DNA of 64,000 bases, taken from the NCBI GenBank assembly GCA_021779195.1, contig JAJYBB010000003.1, forward strand, positions 1-64,000, written 5' to 3'. The stretch is from Bacteroidota bacterium. Its GTDB lineage: Bacteria > Bacteroidota > Bacteroidia > Bacteroidales > Paludibacteraceae. Below the pieces are notes generated by a model. The model did no database searches, was not told where the DNA came from, and was given only the letters and a program-made list of their open reading frames with translations. This document shows positions 45,683 through 55,123 of the stretch, piece after piece; the stretch's first letter is position 1; each line of letters starts with the position of its first letter. A program made the position numbers and the translations under genes.

Positions 45683-48130
45683 ATGCAAAGATTATTTTTC
45701 GCTGTAGTTGAAATATTTTTTTCGTTATCCGTCTTTGCTATTCAATCAACAGATGATCTCCCCATCAAATCAATTGAATTAGTGCATTGTTCGCACACCG
45801 ATTACGGCTTTACCGATCATCCTATAATTACTGAAGATTTACAACAACGGTATTTAGATATCGCTCTTGATGCCATTATTGCCACGGCTGATAGCGTGCC
45901 CGAAAAAAGATTTTACTGGACTGCCGAAGTACTCGAACCAGTTTACCGATGGTGGCTCGATGCTTCGCCCGAAAGAAGAGCGGAATTGCTTAAAGCTATA
46001 AAATCAGGGCAGTTGACCGTAAATGCACTTCCCTATAATTTACAACCTTTCGTTACCCAACGCCAGTCAAAAACGATTGAAAGCTGGATTCCGGATGCTT
46101 TGTGGAAAGAATTACATCCAACCGTTGGCATTCAGGACGATGTGAACGGATTCCCGAGAATATTGGCAAAAGTACTATTAGACAAAGGGATAACACATAT
46201 TTGGTCGGGAATAAACGAAGGTTGGGGCGGTGCACCATTCAGGCAACCTTATGCTTTTTGGTGGAAACAACCCGATGGTCGTAAATTATTGGTTTGGTTA
46301 GCGCAATCGTACTGGATGGGATATGATCTTTTTGCCGAAAACAGTTGGCGGTTCGATCAACGCGAAGCCAGCGACACTCAATTCAGAACTCCCAGAATAA
46401 ATGATATTTTGGCTGCCGATGAAAAATCGGTTCGTGAAGCGCACAGGGTTTGCGTGGAACGTCTTAAGAAAATGGTTGACGAAGGCTATCCTTACGATTT
46501 TTTAGCTATTTCGTTCACCAATCAATGGCGCATTGATGTGGATGGACCATTTCCACCTCTTCTTGATTTTGTAAAAAAATGGAATGAACTCGGTTTAAAA
46601 CCGGAATTGCACCTGACAACAGCTTCAAAAGCACTCGATTTGGTTGAAAAACGCGTTGGGAATAAAATTAAAACTTATGAAGGAGAATGGCTTGACTGGT
46701 GGGCGTTTGGACTGGCTGCAACCCCACGCGAAGCTGCTGCGGCAAGAATGGCAACTAATTATCTGGAGGCTGCAAGCTCTCCATTCTGGGGCATTCCCGA
46801 CGAAAATAAAATAGAAAACATCAATAAAATAGAAAAACAATTGTGCCGGTTTAATGAACACACATTCGCATCAAACGAATCGTTATCAAAACCATTTAGT
46901 TTGTTTAATCAGGGTTCTCTCGCCGAAAAGTCCATTTACGCCTATCGTCCTTACGAAGAAGCCAAATGGTTATTAGCAAGAGAAATGAGACGAAAATTTA
47001 CGAACCAGCCCGAAGGTGTTTTTGTGGTTAATACTTCAGAAACAACATTTACCGGATGGATTGATATGGATCAGGTTGCACTTCGTGGCGTGAAATATTC
47101 ATCGTTAACTAATCCCGAGAGCAACCAAAAAATTCCACTCTATTATAATCAGGGGAAATGCCGTTTCTGGGCACAAAATATGCCCAAACTTCACTCCGAA
47201 AGATGGTTGTTTTCGCAAGACTCTGTGAATTCCAATCCCGGAATATCAAAACCGACCATTGAAACGGATGCCAACGGTTGGCCTGTTGCAATACAGTGGC
47301 CCGGCATGGAAAAGCCACTTTTCTCGAAAGGAACAGGAGATTTTGTGTCGTTGGAATCCACTGTTGGAAGAAATATAAATGCGTGGTCTCCAATCGGAGA
47401 AAAAGACAGTGTGGCAAGACAGAAAAAAGTAACTGAAAATACCCGTCAGGTGTACGCAACAAATTCAGGGAAAGTGAAAGTAACAGAAACGCCTTATACG
47501 ATTGAATATGAGCAAAATTTTGAACATCCACGGCTAAAAAATGCAGTTCGGATTTTAGAAGTTTGGAAAAATGAACCAAGAGCGAAGTTAAAAGTAAAGT
47601 TCTATCGTTTATCTTCCACAAATCCGGAGATATTTTATATTGGATTTAATTTCCCCCAAAGCAATACCTTTCCACTGACGAGTAACGGTAACATTCCCTT
47701 CTTACCTTATAAAGAACAACTTCCGGGCACTTGCACCGACTTTATGACCATTGATGGCTGGATACAATATCCATCAAGCTCCGGAAGTTGGATTTGGTCA
47801 AGCAGAGAATCGCCACTGGTCGCTTTTGGGCGACCTCAACTTGCGGTTAAAACAATGAATCCACCACAAAATATGAATCAGATTTATTCAATGGTTTATA
47901 ATAATATGTGGGAAGTGAATTATCTGGATGATTGCCCCGGAGATATGGAATTTACATACAATCTGGTTTGGAAAAAACAAAACCCGAATGCCCAACATGT
48001 CGCTCAACTTGTTCAAACTTATTTCCTTCCTCCAACGGTGATGATTAATCCAAAAAACAGAGAAGATAAATTTACTTTTAAACGAATGAATGAAATAAAT
48101 TATGAATTTAAATCGCAACAGATTAAATGA
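45683..48130 (+). CDS. DUF5054 protein with GH38-like (alpha-mannosidase) N-terminal fold
   Basis: 815 residues with a signal peptide ending near VFAI. The N-terminal segment ELVHCSHTDYGFTDHP carries the His-x-Asp pair (H38, D40) of the GH38 zinc site. QDDVNGFP (D152, D153) is at the position where GH38 enzymes have the nucleophile. AISFTNQWRIDVDGPFPPLL and YEGEWLDWW are further DUF5054 blocks. The remainder is a GH38-type beta superdomain. The family has no settled activity known to me; by fold it should act on an alpha-linked sugar with a divalent metal. It heads an operon with the isomerase-like gene 28 bp downstream and GH106. Confidence 0.75.
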   Translation: MQRLFFAVVEIFFSLSVFAIQSTDDLPIKSIELVHCSHTDYGFTDHPIITEDLQQRYLDIALDAIIATADSVPEKRFYWTAEVLEPVYRWWLDASPERRAELLKAIKSGQLTVNALPYNLQPFVTQRQSKTIESWIPDALWKELHPTVGIQDDVNGFPRILAKVLLDKGITHIWSGINEGWGGAPFRQPYAFWWKQPDGRKLLVWLAQSYWMGYDLFAENSWRFDQREASDTQFRTPRINDILAADEKSVREAHRVCVERLKKMVDEGYPYDFLAISFTNQWRIDVDGPFPPLLDFVKKWNELGLKPELHLTTASKALDLVEKRVGNKIKTYEGEWLDWWAFGLAATPREAAAARMATNYLEAASSPFWGIPDENKIENINKIEKQLCRFNEHTFASNESLSKPFSLFNQGSLAEKSIYAYRPYEEAKWLLAREMRRKFTNQPEGVFVVNTSETTFTGWIDMDQVALRGVKYSSLTNPESNQKIPLYYNQGKCRFWAQNMPKLHSERWLFSQDSVNSNPGISKPTIETDANGWPVAIQWPGMEKPLFSKGTGDFVSLESTVGRNINAWSPIGEKDSVARQKKVTENTRQVYATNSGKVKVTETPYTIEYEQNFEHPRLKNAVRILEVWKNEPRAKLKVKFYRLSSTNPEIFYIGFNFPQSNTFPLTSNGNIPFLPYKEQLPGTCTDFMTIDGWIQYPSSSGSWIWSSRESPLVAFGRPQLAVKTMNPPQNMNQIYSMVYNNMWEVNYLDDCPGDMEFTYNLVWKKQNPNAQHVAQLVQTYFLPPTVMINPKNREDKFTFKRMNEINYEFKSQQIK

Positions 48131-48158
48131 ATTATTATTCAGACAATACTAAAATTCA

Positions 48159-49583
48159 ATGAAAAATCAACGCATAAAAGTCGGGTTATTTGGAGTCGGT
48201 TTGGATACATACTGGGCTCAGTTTGAAGGATTGTTAGACAATCTCAAAAAATATCAGCAACAAATCAAAAGCAGGATCGAAGATTTTGAAGTGGAAGTGA
48301 TCGATGGCGGCATGGTTGACAATCCGGTTAAGGCACGCGATGCCGCCACCCTTTTCAGAACAAGTGATATCGAGATCTTGTTTTTGTATGTATCCACTTA
48401 TGCCCTGTCGTCCACCATTTTACCCGTTGTGCAAAAAGCAAAAGTGCCGGTTATCATTCTCAATCTTCAGCCTGTTGCCGCATTGGATTATGCCAAATTC
48501 AACAACCTGAACGACCGAGGTAAAATGACAGGCGTATGGTTGGAGCATTGCCAGGCTTGTTCTGTACCCGAATTTGCCTCGGTGCTTAACCGCGCAGGCA
48601 TAGGTTACCAACTAGTAACCGGATATTTGCAACAAGAAGAAGTATGGACCGATATTGCGTCCTGGCTCGAAGCTGCCCGCGTGGCTGCTGCTATGCGCAA
48701 CAACCGCATGGGAATTCTGGGACATTACTACGGCGGCATGCTCGATGTTTATACCGATGTAACCCGGCAATCGGCCGTTTTTGGCACTCATTTCGAAATA
48801 CTGGAAATGTGCGAACTGAAAAAATACAGGGATGAAGTAACTGATACAGAAATTGCTGCGAAAATTGAAGAATTCAATACAGCATTCGATGTCGTTGCTG
48901 AGTGTGAACAGGGTGAAATTGAACGTGCAGCACAAACTTCCGTGGCATTGGATAGATTAGTAAAGCACCACCAACTTGGCTCGATGGCGTATTATTACGA
49001 AGGCGAATCGGGGAACGATTACGAAAATATAGTTACGTCGGTAATTGCCGGAAATACTTTATTGACGGGGAAAAATATTCCTGTGGCGGGAGAGTGCGAG
49101 GTAAAAAATGCACAAGCCATGAAAATTATGGCCGAATTTGGCGCGGGAGGTTCGTTTTCAGAGTTTTATCTGATGGATTTCAACGATGATGTAGTCATGA
49201 TGGGTCATGATGGACCTGCCCATTTTGCCATCGCGCAAGACCAGGTCAAATTAGTGCCATTACCCATTTATCACGGGAAACCAGGCAAGGGATTATCCAT
49301 TCAAATGACTGTAAAACAAGGAGATATAACGCTACTTTCAGTGGTTGAGGGCAAGGATGAGGTGTTTCTATTGGTTGCCGAAGGGCAATCGGTAGCCGGT
49401 CCGATACTCGAAATTGGGAATACAAATAGCCGTTATCGCTTTGCCATTGGAGCCAAACGGTTTATGGACGAATGGTCGAAACAGGGTCCGGCTCATCACT
49501 GTGCCATTGGCTTGGGACATATCGCACATAAAATTGAAAAACTCGGAAATTTGATTGGGGTGAAAGTAATAAAAATTGGTTAG
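48159..49583 (+). CDS. L-fucose/L-arabinose-isomerase-family protein
   Basis: 474 residues without a signal peptide, so cytoplasmic. The N-terminal Rossmann-like domains (KVGLFGVGLDTYWAQFEGLL, EILFLYVSTYALSSTILPVV, RMGILGHYYGGMLDVYTDVT) and the catalytic region (YYYEGESGN, PVAGECEVKNAQAMKIMAEFGAGG, ALDRLVKHH) match the FucI/AraA-like fold, in which metal-bound glutamates convert an aldose to a ketose. It is shorter and more diverged than standard AraA or FucI, so the sugar is uncertain; L-arabinose, L-rhamnose or L-fucose are candidates. It lies between the DUF5054 and GH106 genes (28 and 25 bp), tying intracellular sugar conversion to the PUL. Its codons are slightly more G+C-rich than its neighbours'. 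Confidence 0.8.
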   Translation: MKNQRIKVGLFGVGLDTYWAQFEGLLDNLKKYQQQIKSRIEDFEVEVIDGGMVDNPVKARDAATLFRTSDIEILFLYVSTYALSSTILPVVQKAKVPVIILNLQPVAALDYAKFNNLNDRGKMTGVWLEHCQACSVPEFASVLNRAGIGYQLVTGYLQQEEVWTDIASWLEAARVAAAMRNNRMGILGHYYGGMLDVYTDVTRQSAVFGTHFEILEMCELKKYRDEVTDTEIAAKIEEFNTAFDVVAECEQGEIERAAQTSVALDRLVKHHQLGSMAYYYEGESGNDYENIVTSVIAGNTLLTGKNIPVAGECEVKNAQAMKIMAEFGAGGSFSEFYLMDFNDDVVMMGHDGPAHFAIAQDQVKLVPLPIYHGKPGKGLSIQMTVKQGDITLLSVVEGKDEVFLLVAEGQSVAGPILEIGNTNSRYRFAIGAKRFMDEWSKQGPAHHCAIGLGHIAHKIEKLGNLIGVKVIKIG

Positions 49584-49608
49584 GTATTTTTATTAAGAAA
49601 AATAGATT

Positions 49609-52600
49609 ATGAACAGATTATCAATAAAATTATTTATTGCAATTATTTTTTGGGGAAGTTTTAATACAGGAAAAGCACAAAATTCCGATTCTCTTTCCTT
49701 CAACTTCAAAAATCCGCCAGCTACAACCAAACCATGGGTGTATTGGTATTGGATGAGTGACAATATTTCCAAAGAAGGTATTACCAAAGATTTGGAAGCC
49801 ATGGCCAAAGTGGGAATTGGAGAAGCAATGATTGGCAATATTGATCAAATAGCCCAAAAAGGAACCGTTAAAGCATTAACTGAAGAATGGTGGCAGATGA
49901 TTGAATTTGCCATACGCGAAGGGAAGCGTACTGGTGTAAATATCGGCGTTTTCAACTCTCCGGGCTGGAGTCAATCGGGTGGACCGTGGAACAAACCCGA
50001 TAATTCGATGCGCTACCTAACCATGTCGGAGCTAAAAGTGAAAGGACCACAAAAATTTACAGTTAAACTCCATCAGCCAACCGATCAGTTTCAGGATGTG
50101 GCCGTTATTGCTTATCGTAAGCCGCTTGATGATACAGATTACTTGTCAACAACAAATTCCTCCATTACTTGTTCTCCTGAAATAGGCGACATAAAATCCT
50201 GGTTTGACGGAAAGCAGTCTTTGGAAATTTATTTACCTGCTTCTCCTGCAAATTCATTTAGTTTAAATTTCAAACAAACTCAACCATACACCGCCCGCAG
50301 CTTAACATTATATCCTTCGCATACCGGTTTCAGCGCGAAATGCGAACTGCAGTTCAAACAAAGCGATGGCTCTTTTAAAACAGCCAAAACTTTCACAATT
50401 GAACGAACGAATAATAGCACCAACGTTGGTTTTCTGCCTTTTGCACCCATATGCGAAACGTTTGCAGCCGCTTCGTCAACACAATTCAGATTGATTTTTA
50501 GCGATATTAACGGAAAAGCCGGTTTCACGGGGATTTCGCTCTCGGCTGCAGCCCGCACCGAACGATATATTGAAAAGCAATTGGCAAAGCTCTGGCCTAC
50601 GCCTGCTCCTCAATGGGATGCTTATTTGTGGAAAAGGCAAACCGAAATTAACAACAATGCTTTGGTTATCAATCCTCAAAATGAACTGAACCTATCTTCC
50701 AAAATGAAAAGCGATGGCACAATGGAATGGGATGTGCCTGCCGGTGAATGGATTATTGAGCGAATTGGCATGACACCTACCGGACAAAAAAATGTTCCTG
50801 CATCGGTTGAGGCTACCGGATTGGAAGTCGACAAAATGAATAGCAAATGGGTCGCCCGACATTTTGATGCCTATATCGGTGAAATACTCAGACGAATGCC
50901 AGCTTCTGAAAGAACTGCATTCAAAACCGTTGTGGCTGATAGTTACGAAACGGGCGCTCAAAACTGGACGGATAATTTGGCTACTGATTTTGAAAAGCAA
51001 TATGGATACGACCCCATCCCGTATTTACCGGTTATTAATGGACGCGTAGTAGGAAATGCCGACTTATCCGATCGATTTTTGTGGGATTTGCGACGAATGA
51101 TTGCCGACCGTATCTCGTATCAATACGTTGGAACTTTGCGGGAGAAATCGAACGAGAACGGGCTGAAGCTTTGGCTTGAAAATTATGGGCATTGGGGTTA
51201 TCCGGGTGAATTTTTACAATACGGTGGGCAAACGAATGAAGTCAGTGGTGAGTTTTGGACCGGTGATACAAATGATTTAGGGAGTATTGAGTTGCGGGCT
51301 GCATCGTCAGCGGCTCATGGCTATGGAAAAAATATTGTTCACTCCGAATCATTTACTTCTTCGGGTCCAATGTGGTACTGGTCTCCCTGGAGTTTGAAAA
51401 AAAGAGGTGATTGGGCTGCCACTCAAGGCATCAACCATTTCATTTTACACGTGTATATTCATCAACCTTACGACAATAAAATACCGGGGATCAATGCCTG
51501 GTTTGGCGTGGAATTTAATCGTCTTAATACCTGGTTTTTTCAATCGAAAGAATGGATTGATTACCTGCGAAGAACACATTACCTGCTTCAGCAAGGCAAA
51601 TACGTAGCTGATGTGGCATATTTTATTGGAGAAGATGCTCCTAAAATGACTGGAATTCGTAATCCGAAATTACCGGATGGGTACGATTTTGATTTTGTGA
51701 ATGCCGAAGTTGTTGAAAAAATGGTTATTAAAGATGGTCGGATTGTATTGCCCGATGGCATGTCGTACCGCGTGCTTGTATTGCCCCCACTAACGACCAT
51801 GCGTCCTGCTTTTCTTGCAAAATTGAAGCAATTGATTGCCGATGGAGGTATTGTGGTTGGACCTGCTCCAACTCAATCTCCAAGCCTCCAAAATTATCCT
51901 CAATGCGATAGGCAGGTAAAGAAAATGGCAAAGGAAATATGGCAAACCTGCGATGGAGTAAATGTAAAAAAGATACATTTTGGCAAAGGTACAGTTTACA
52001 ATGGTTTAACCCTGACAGCAATATTCAACGACTTAAAGATTATTCCTGACATAGGAAATATTGATGCAAATTCATTCCCATGGATTCATCGTTCAGCGGC
52101 TGATGCCGAAATATATTACATTTCAAATCAAACCGACCAAACTGCGACTTGTTTTCCAGCATTCAGAGTTAAAGGATTGCAACCCGAACTTTGGGATCCG
52201 GTAACGAAAGAGCAACGTGATTTGCCCAATTTTAGAATTGAAAACGAGAAAACCATTGTTCCTTTGGAATTTGCTCCTCGTCAATCCCTTTTTATTGTTT
52301 TCAGAAAAAAGGTTACAACTTCGGGGAAAGATCCTATCAATTTTGTAAGAAAGAAGACAATTGGAGAACTAAGCGGTACGTGGACAGTTTATTTCGACAA
52401 AAAATGGGGAGCGCCCGATTCAGCTGTATTCGATACGTTGGAAGACTGGACTAAACGTTCTGAAATAGGAATTAAATATTACAGTGGAACAGCGCGTTAT
52501 AAAAAAGTTTTTGACGCTCCGGCCTGCAATTTTGAGACGCCTGTTTATCTTAATCTGGGCGCTTTAAATTCATTGGCAGTGGTTAAACTTAACGGTCAAT

Positions 52601-53517
52601 CGCTTGGATTAGTTTGGGCAGAACCCCGAATTGTAGACATTTCAAAATACCTGAAAATGAAAAATAATTTATTGGAAATTGATGTGACCAATACCTGGAA
52701 CAACCGATTGGTGGGCGATGCAACTTTGCCAATTGACAAACGGTTGACAAGTGCAACTACTTCGCCCGATGCCAATGCACCTTTGATGCCATCCGGTTTA
52801 ATTGGTCCGGTTGTTTTCCAGATTACCGACCCTGATCCCTATGTTCAAAAAGTGGATATTTCGGTAAATAAACCAGTCATTTTAAAACCTGAAAAAGCAT
52901 TGGTAACGATGGAAACTTTGAACCGAAATGCTAAAATATATTACACTATCGATGGCTCAATTCCTACAGAAAAGTCGACTTTATATTCAACTCCGTTTTA
53001 TTTATCGGAATATTCCCTGATAAAAGCAAGAGCATTTCAAAAAGGGAAAAAGTCGAGTGAAATATCACAATTCGAATTGGAAGCTTTTGACCCTAAAATG
53101 AACAGCTTTAATTACGAATACTTTGAGGGCGAATGGACTAAACTTCCCAACTTTGACAAGATGACACCTCTAAAAAAGGGGACAACAATTACGCTCGATC
53201 CCTCAAAACTAAAAAATCGAGAGGACCATTTTGGATTAAAATTTTATGGGTCAATTAGTCTGCCGACTTCAGGTGATTATACGTTTTATCTACTTTCCGA
53301 CGATGGAAGCAAGTTATATATTGATGGAAAACTAATCATTGATAATGATGGCTGTCATGGAGACCTGGAAAAATCAGGAAACACTCAACTTGCTGAAGGA
53401 AAACACGAAATCAGGATAGATTATTTTGATAATATTAACGGGGAGAGTCTTCAATTATTTTATGGTTTGAGAGGTTCAAAAAAGGAAATTCCCATGCGGT
53501 GGTTCACTCATGAATAA
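49609..53517 (+). CDS. GH106 alpha-L-rhamnosidase-like enzyme 1, with CHB_HEX_C and PA14 tail
   Basis: 1302 residues with a signal peptide ending near GKAQ. The GH106 catalytic region (about 30-880) has KPWVYWYWMSDNISKEGI, IGVFNSPGWSQSGGPWNKPD, VVADSYETGAQNWTDN, LKLWLENYGHWGYPGEF and SESFTSSGPMWYW. A galactose-binding-like domain (about 920-1070) follows, with GTWTVYFDKKWGAPDSAVF and IKYYSGTARY. Residues about 1087-1155 are a chitobiase-type CHB_HEX_C domain (AKIYYTIDGSIPTEKS) and about 1165-1300 a PA14 domain (YTFYLLSDDGSKLYIDG). GH106 enzymes remove L-rhamnose with inversion, as in rhamnogalacturonan. The C-terminal domains are probably for binding. Confidence 0.88.
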   Translation: MNRLSIKLFIAIIFWGSFNTGKAQNSDSLSFNFKNPPATTKPWVYWYWMSDNISKEGITKDLEAMAKVGIGEAMIGNIDQIAQKGTVKALTEEWWQMIEFAIREGKRTGVNIGVFNSPGWSQSGGPWNKPDNSMRYLTMSELKVKGPQKFTVKLHQPTDQFQDVAVIAYRKPLDDTDYLSTTNSSITCSPEIGDIKSWFDGKQSLEIYLPASPANSFSLNFKQTQPYTARSLTLYPSHTGFSAKCELQFKQSDGSFKTAKTFTIERTNNSTNVGFLPFAPICETFAAASSTQFRLIFSDINGKAGFTGISLSAAARTERYIEKQLAKLWPTPAPQWDAYLWKRQTEINNNALVINPQNELNLSSKMKSDGTMEWDVPAGEWIIERIGMTPTGQKNVPASVEATGLEVDKMNSKWVARHFDAYIGEILRRMPASERTAFKTVVADSYETGAQNWTDNLATDFEKQYGYDPIPYLPVINGRVVGNADLSDRFLWDLRRMIADRISYQYVGTLREKSNENGLKLWLENYGHWGYPGEFLQYGGQTNEVSGEFWTGDTNDLGSIELRAASSAAHGYGKNIVHSESFTSSGPMWYWSPWSLKKRGDWAATQGINHFILHVYIHQPYDNKIPGINAWFGVEFNRLNTWFFQSKEWIDYLRRTHYLLQQGKYVADVAYFIGEDAPKMTGIRNPKLPDGYDFDFVNAEVVEKMVIKDGRIVLPDGMSYRVLVLPPLTTMRPAFLAKLKQLIADGGIVVGPAPTQSPSLQNYPQCDRQVKKMAKEIWQTCDGVNVKKIHFGKGTVYNGLTLTAIFNDLKIIPDIGNIDANSFPWIHRSAADAEIYYISNQTDQTATCFPAFRVKGLQPELWDPVTKEQRDLPNFRIENEKTIVPLEFAPRQSLFIVFRKKVTTSGKDPINFVRKKTIGELSGTWTVYFDKKWGAPDSAVFDTLEDWTKRSEIGIKYYSGTARYKKVFDAPACNFETPVYLNLGALNSLAVVKLNGQSLGLVWAEPRIVDISKYLKMKNNLLEIDVTNTWNNRLVGDATLPIDKRLTSATTSPDANAPLMPSGLIGPVVFQITDPDPYVQKVDISVNKPVILKPEKALVTMETLNRNAKIYYTIDGSIPTEKSTLYSTPFYLSEYSLIKARAFQKGKKSSEISQFELEAFDPKMNSFNYEYFEGEWTKLPNFDKMTPLKKGTTITLDPSKLKNREDHFGLKFYGSISLPTSGDYTFYLLSDDGSKLYIDGKLIIDNDGCHGDLEKSGNTQLAEGKHEIRIDYFDNINGESLQLFYGLRGSKKEIPMRWFTHE

Positions 53518-53542
53518 TTAAAGCTATAATGGCAAAGTTATT

Positions 53543-53551
53543 ATATTTTTC
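53543..53551 (+). repeat. Target-site duplication, left copy
   Basis: ATATTTTTC directly flanks the left end of the insertion sequence and recurs directly after its right end at 54852-54860. Confidence 0.85.
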
Positions 53552-54851
53552 CATTGCTGTCCACTTAAAATAAGCTGAGTGATAGCTGGTTATAATTTTG
53601 TTCTTTGACATCACTGGTATCTATATTGGTAAATAGCTCATTCATAGGAGTTTTATCTAAAAGAGAAATTCCTAATATTTGTAAAATTTCGTAGGTTGTA
53701 CGGTCTATTTGTAAATCGTGTCCCACAATGGCAACCAGACAATATGCGATAATTGCACAATATATTTGTATTCTAACGGCATTTTCAGATGTTCCCCAAA
53801 AGGATTTGATCTTAAGATGCTGTTTGATCCATTTGAAGAACAGTTCTATTTGCCAACGGTTTTTATAAAGCAATGCTATTTGAGCTGCCGAGAGTTCAAA
53901 GTTATTTGTCAGGAATATGAATGTTCTGTTCATATCCTTGTCATAATAAGCAATTCTTCGAAGTTTATCCGGATAATATTTTGAGGGGTAATACCCTTTC
54001 AAGAGTCCAGTTTGATCAGATAATACTCCGGTAGATTCATCTACATCGTTGGAAGCTGTCACTTCAAACTGAAGATTCTTTTTGGCTCTCACCACAAAGT
54101 ACGAATCCAGTTGCGTAATCTTATAAAGTCGGGTAAAGTCAACGTATCCTCTATCGAAGATATAGTAAGCACCCACCTCGTATGGGATTACATCCATTGC
54201 ATTCATATCGTTCACCGTAGCTGTTGTAATATGCAAGAAAGCAGGAATTTGTGTAGTAATATCATAAAGCGTGTGGATCTTTATTCCACCTTTGTGCTTT
54301 CTGAATTTAGCCCACCAAAATACTGACAGACACAAATCGATTGTCGTTGAATCGAAAGCGTAAACTTTACCTTTTATCTCAAAATCATTGTGGCTTCGCT
54401 TTTGTCTGGCAACATCAATCAGGTAATAGGCAAATTCCTCAAAGATTCTGCAATCCCGATTCTCGTTTGCTTTTGAAAGATTACTGCGGGTAACGCTTTT
54501 GCCGAAACCAAGATGGTAACTTTTCTTACTGTGAGCATCAATTGCCACAATAAGATCACGCAAACTATCACGGTTAGTCAGTTGACCGAAAATCATCACC
54601 AGAAGTTGATTCCAACAAGTAAAATGTTTTACATATTTGTTGCCATTGTACTTCATAACAAGATTATCGAATAGCCACTGTGGTAAAAACTCAACGATTT
54701 GCGCATACACATATTTGCCTTTATTCATTGTTCCTAAATTTAATAAGGAACAAAAATATATTTTCAAATCGTCACCTGTAAATTTTATTCGTAAAATATA
54801 GAATATCAGCTATTTCAAAGAACGTTTATTCGTTTTTAGTGGACACTAATG
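53552..54851 (-). mobile_element. IS4-family insertion sequence, complete, 1300 bp
   Basis: The ends are imperfect inverted repeats: CATTGCTGTCCACT on the left (53552-53565) and the complement of CATTAGTGTCCACT on the right (54838-54851). A 9-bp target duplication ATATTTTTC is present on both sides. The single gene is an intact transposase read right to left. Full ends, full gene and perfect duplication indicate recent insertion, splitting the enzyme operon between GH106 and GH127. Confidence 0.9.
53565..54728 (-). CDS. IS4-family DDE transposase
   Basis: 387 residues from the ATG at 54728 (an earlier in-frame start 13 codons upstream lies close to the right terminal repeat). An N-terminal region of the DUF4372 type (YAQIVEFLPQWLFDNLVMKY) is followed by the catalytic core: Asp126 in YAFDSTTIDL, Asp192 in YYIFDRGYVDF, and the IS4 signature Y-x2-R-x3-E-x6-K (Y288, R291, E295, K302) in YKNRWQIELFFKWIKQHLK. 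The enzyme cuts and pastes its element. No frameshift is visible, so the copy may be active. Confidence 0.93.
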   Translation of the reverse strand: MNKGKYVYAQIVEFLPQWLFDNLVMKYNGNKYVKHFTCWNQLLVMIFGQLTNRDSLRDLIVAIDAHSKKSYHLGFGKSVTRSNLSKANENRDCRIFEEFAYYLIDVARQKRSHNDFEIKGKVYAFDSTTIDLCLSVFWWAKFRKHKGGIKIHTLYDITTQIPAFLHITTATVNDMNAMDVIPYEVGAYYIFDRGYVDFTRLYKITQLDSYFVVRAKKNLQFEVTASNDVDESTGVLSDQTGLLKGYYPSKYYPDKLRRIAYYDKDMNRTFIFLTNNFELSAAQIALLYKNRWQIELFFKWIKQHLKIKSFWGTSENAVRIQIYCAIIAYCLVAIVGHDLQIDRTTYEILQILGISLLDKTPMNELFTNIDTSDVKEQNYNQLSLSLF

Positions 54852-54860
54852 ATATTTTTC
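54852..54860 (+). repeat. Target-site duplication, right copy
   Basis: ATATTTTTC, identical to 53543-53551, immediately after the right terminal inverted repeat. Confidence 0.85.
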
Positions 54861-54865
54861 AATAA

Positions 54866-55123
54866 ATAAAATGAAACCCACATGATAATAAATTGACGCC
54901 AGAGAGAATGAAAATTTGGCGCAAACAGGCCGGACTTTAGTAATTAGAAGTTTTGTATTTTTTGTAGCATAAGCTACAACATAAAACAAAACAATAATGG
55001 AAACACCTCAAATATCCTTTAAGCAAGTCGTATCGCGTGGATGCGGACTTTATGTACACAAGAAAATACAATATTTAAATAAAAATCAGGCGTTTCGCCT
55101 TAATATTAACAAATAATTTACGT
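54866..55123 (+). repeat. IS110-derived leader repeat, copy A (before GH127)
   Basis: 258-bp sequence repeated upstream of the second GH106 (57455-57710), about 85% identical by eye. It ends at the start codon of GH127. Inside, 54997-55116 encodes METPQISFKQVVSRGCGLYV followed by HKKI, the N terminus of an IS110-family transposase (normally GCGLDVHK); the catalytic Asp is Tyr in this copy. The rest of the transposase is missing: after HKKI comes a short hairpin (AGGCG-TTT-CGCCT). Before the ATG two stems are visible: TTGACGCC/GGCGCAA (54893-54924, one bulge) and TTGTAGC/GCTACAA (54962-54979). IS110 elements can carry a guide (bridge) RNA in this upstream region, so a structured RNA relic is possible. 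Confidence 0.65.

Noticed and set aside
53558-54845. Shorter insertion-sequence boundaries at TGTCCACT
   Set aside because: Extending both ends by six bases adds matching CATT ends and reveals a perfect 9-bp target duplication, which is the better solution.
54997-55116. 39-codon frame as a functional small gene
   Set aside because: It is the truncated N terminus of an IS110 transposase; the other copy lacks the ATG and stops earlier, so no selection for a peptide is seen.
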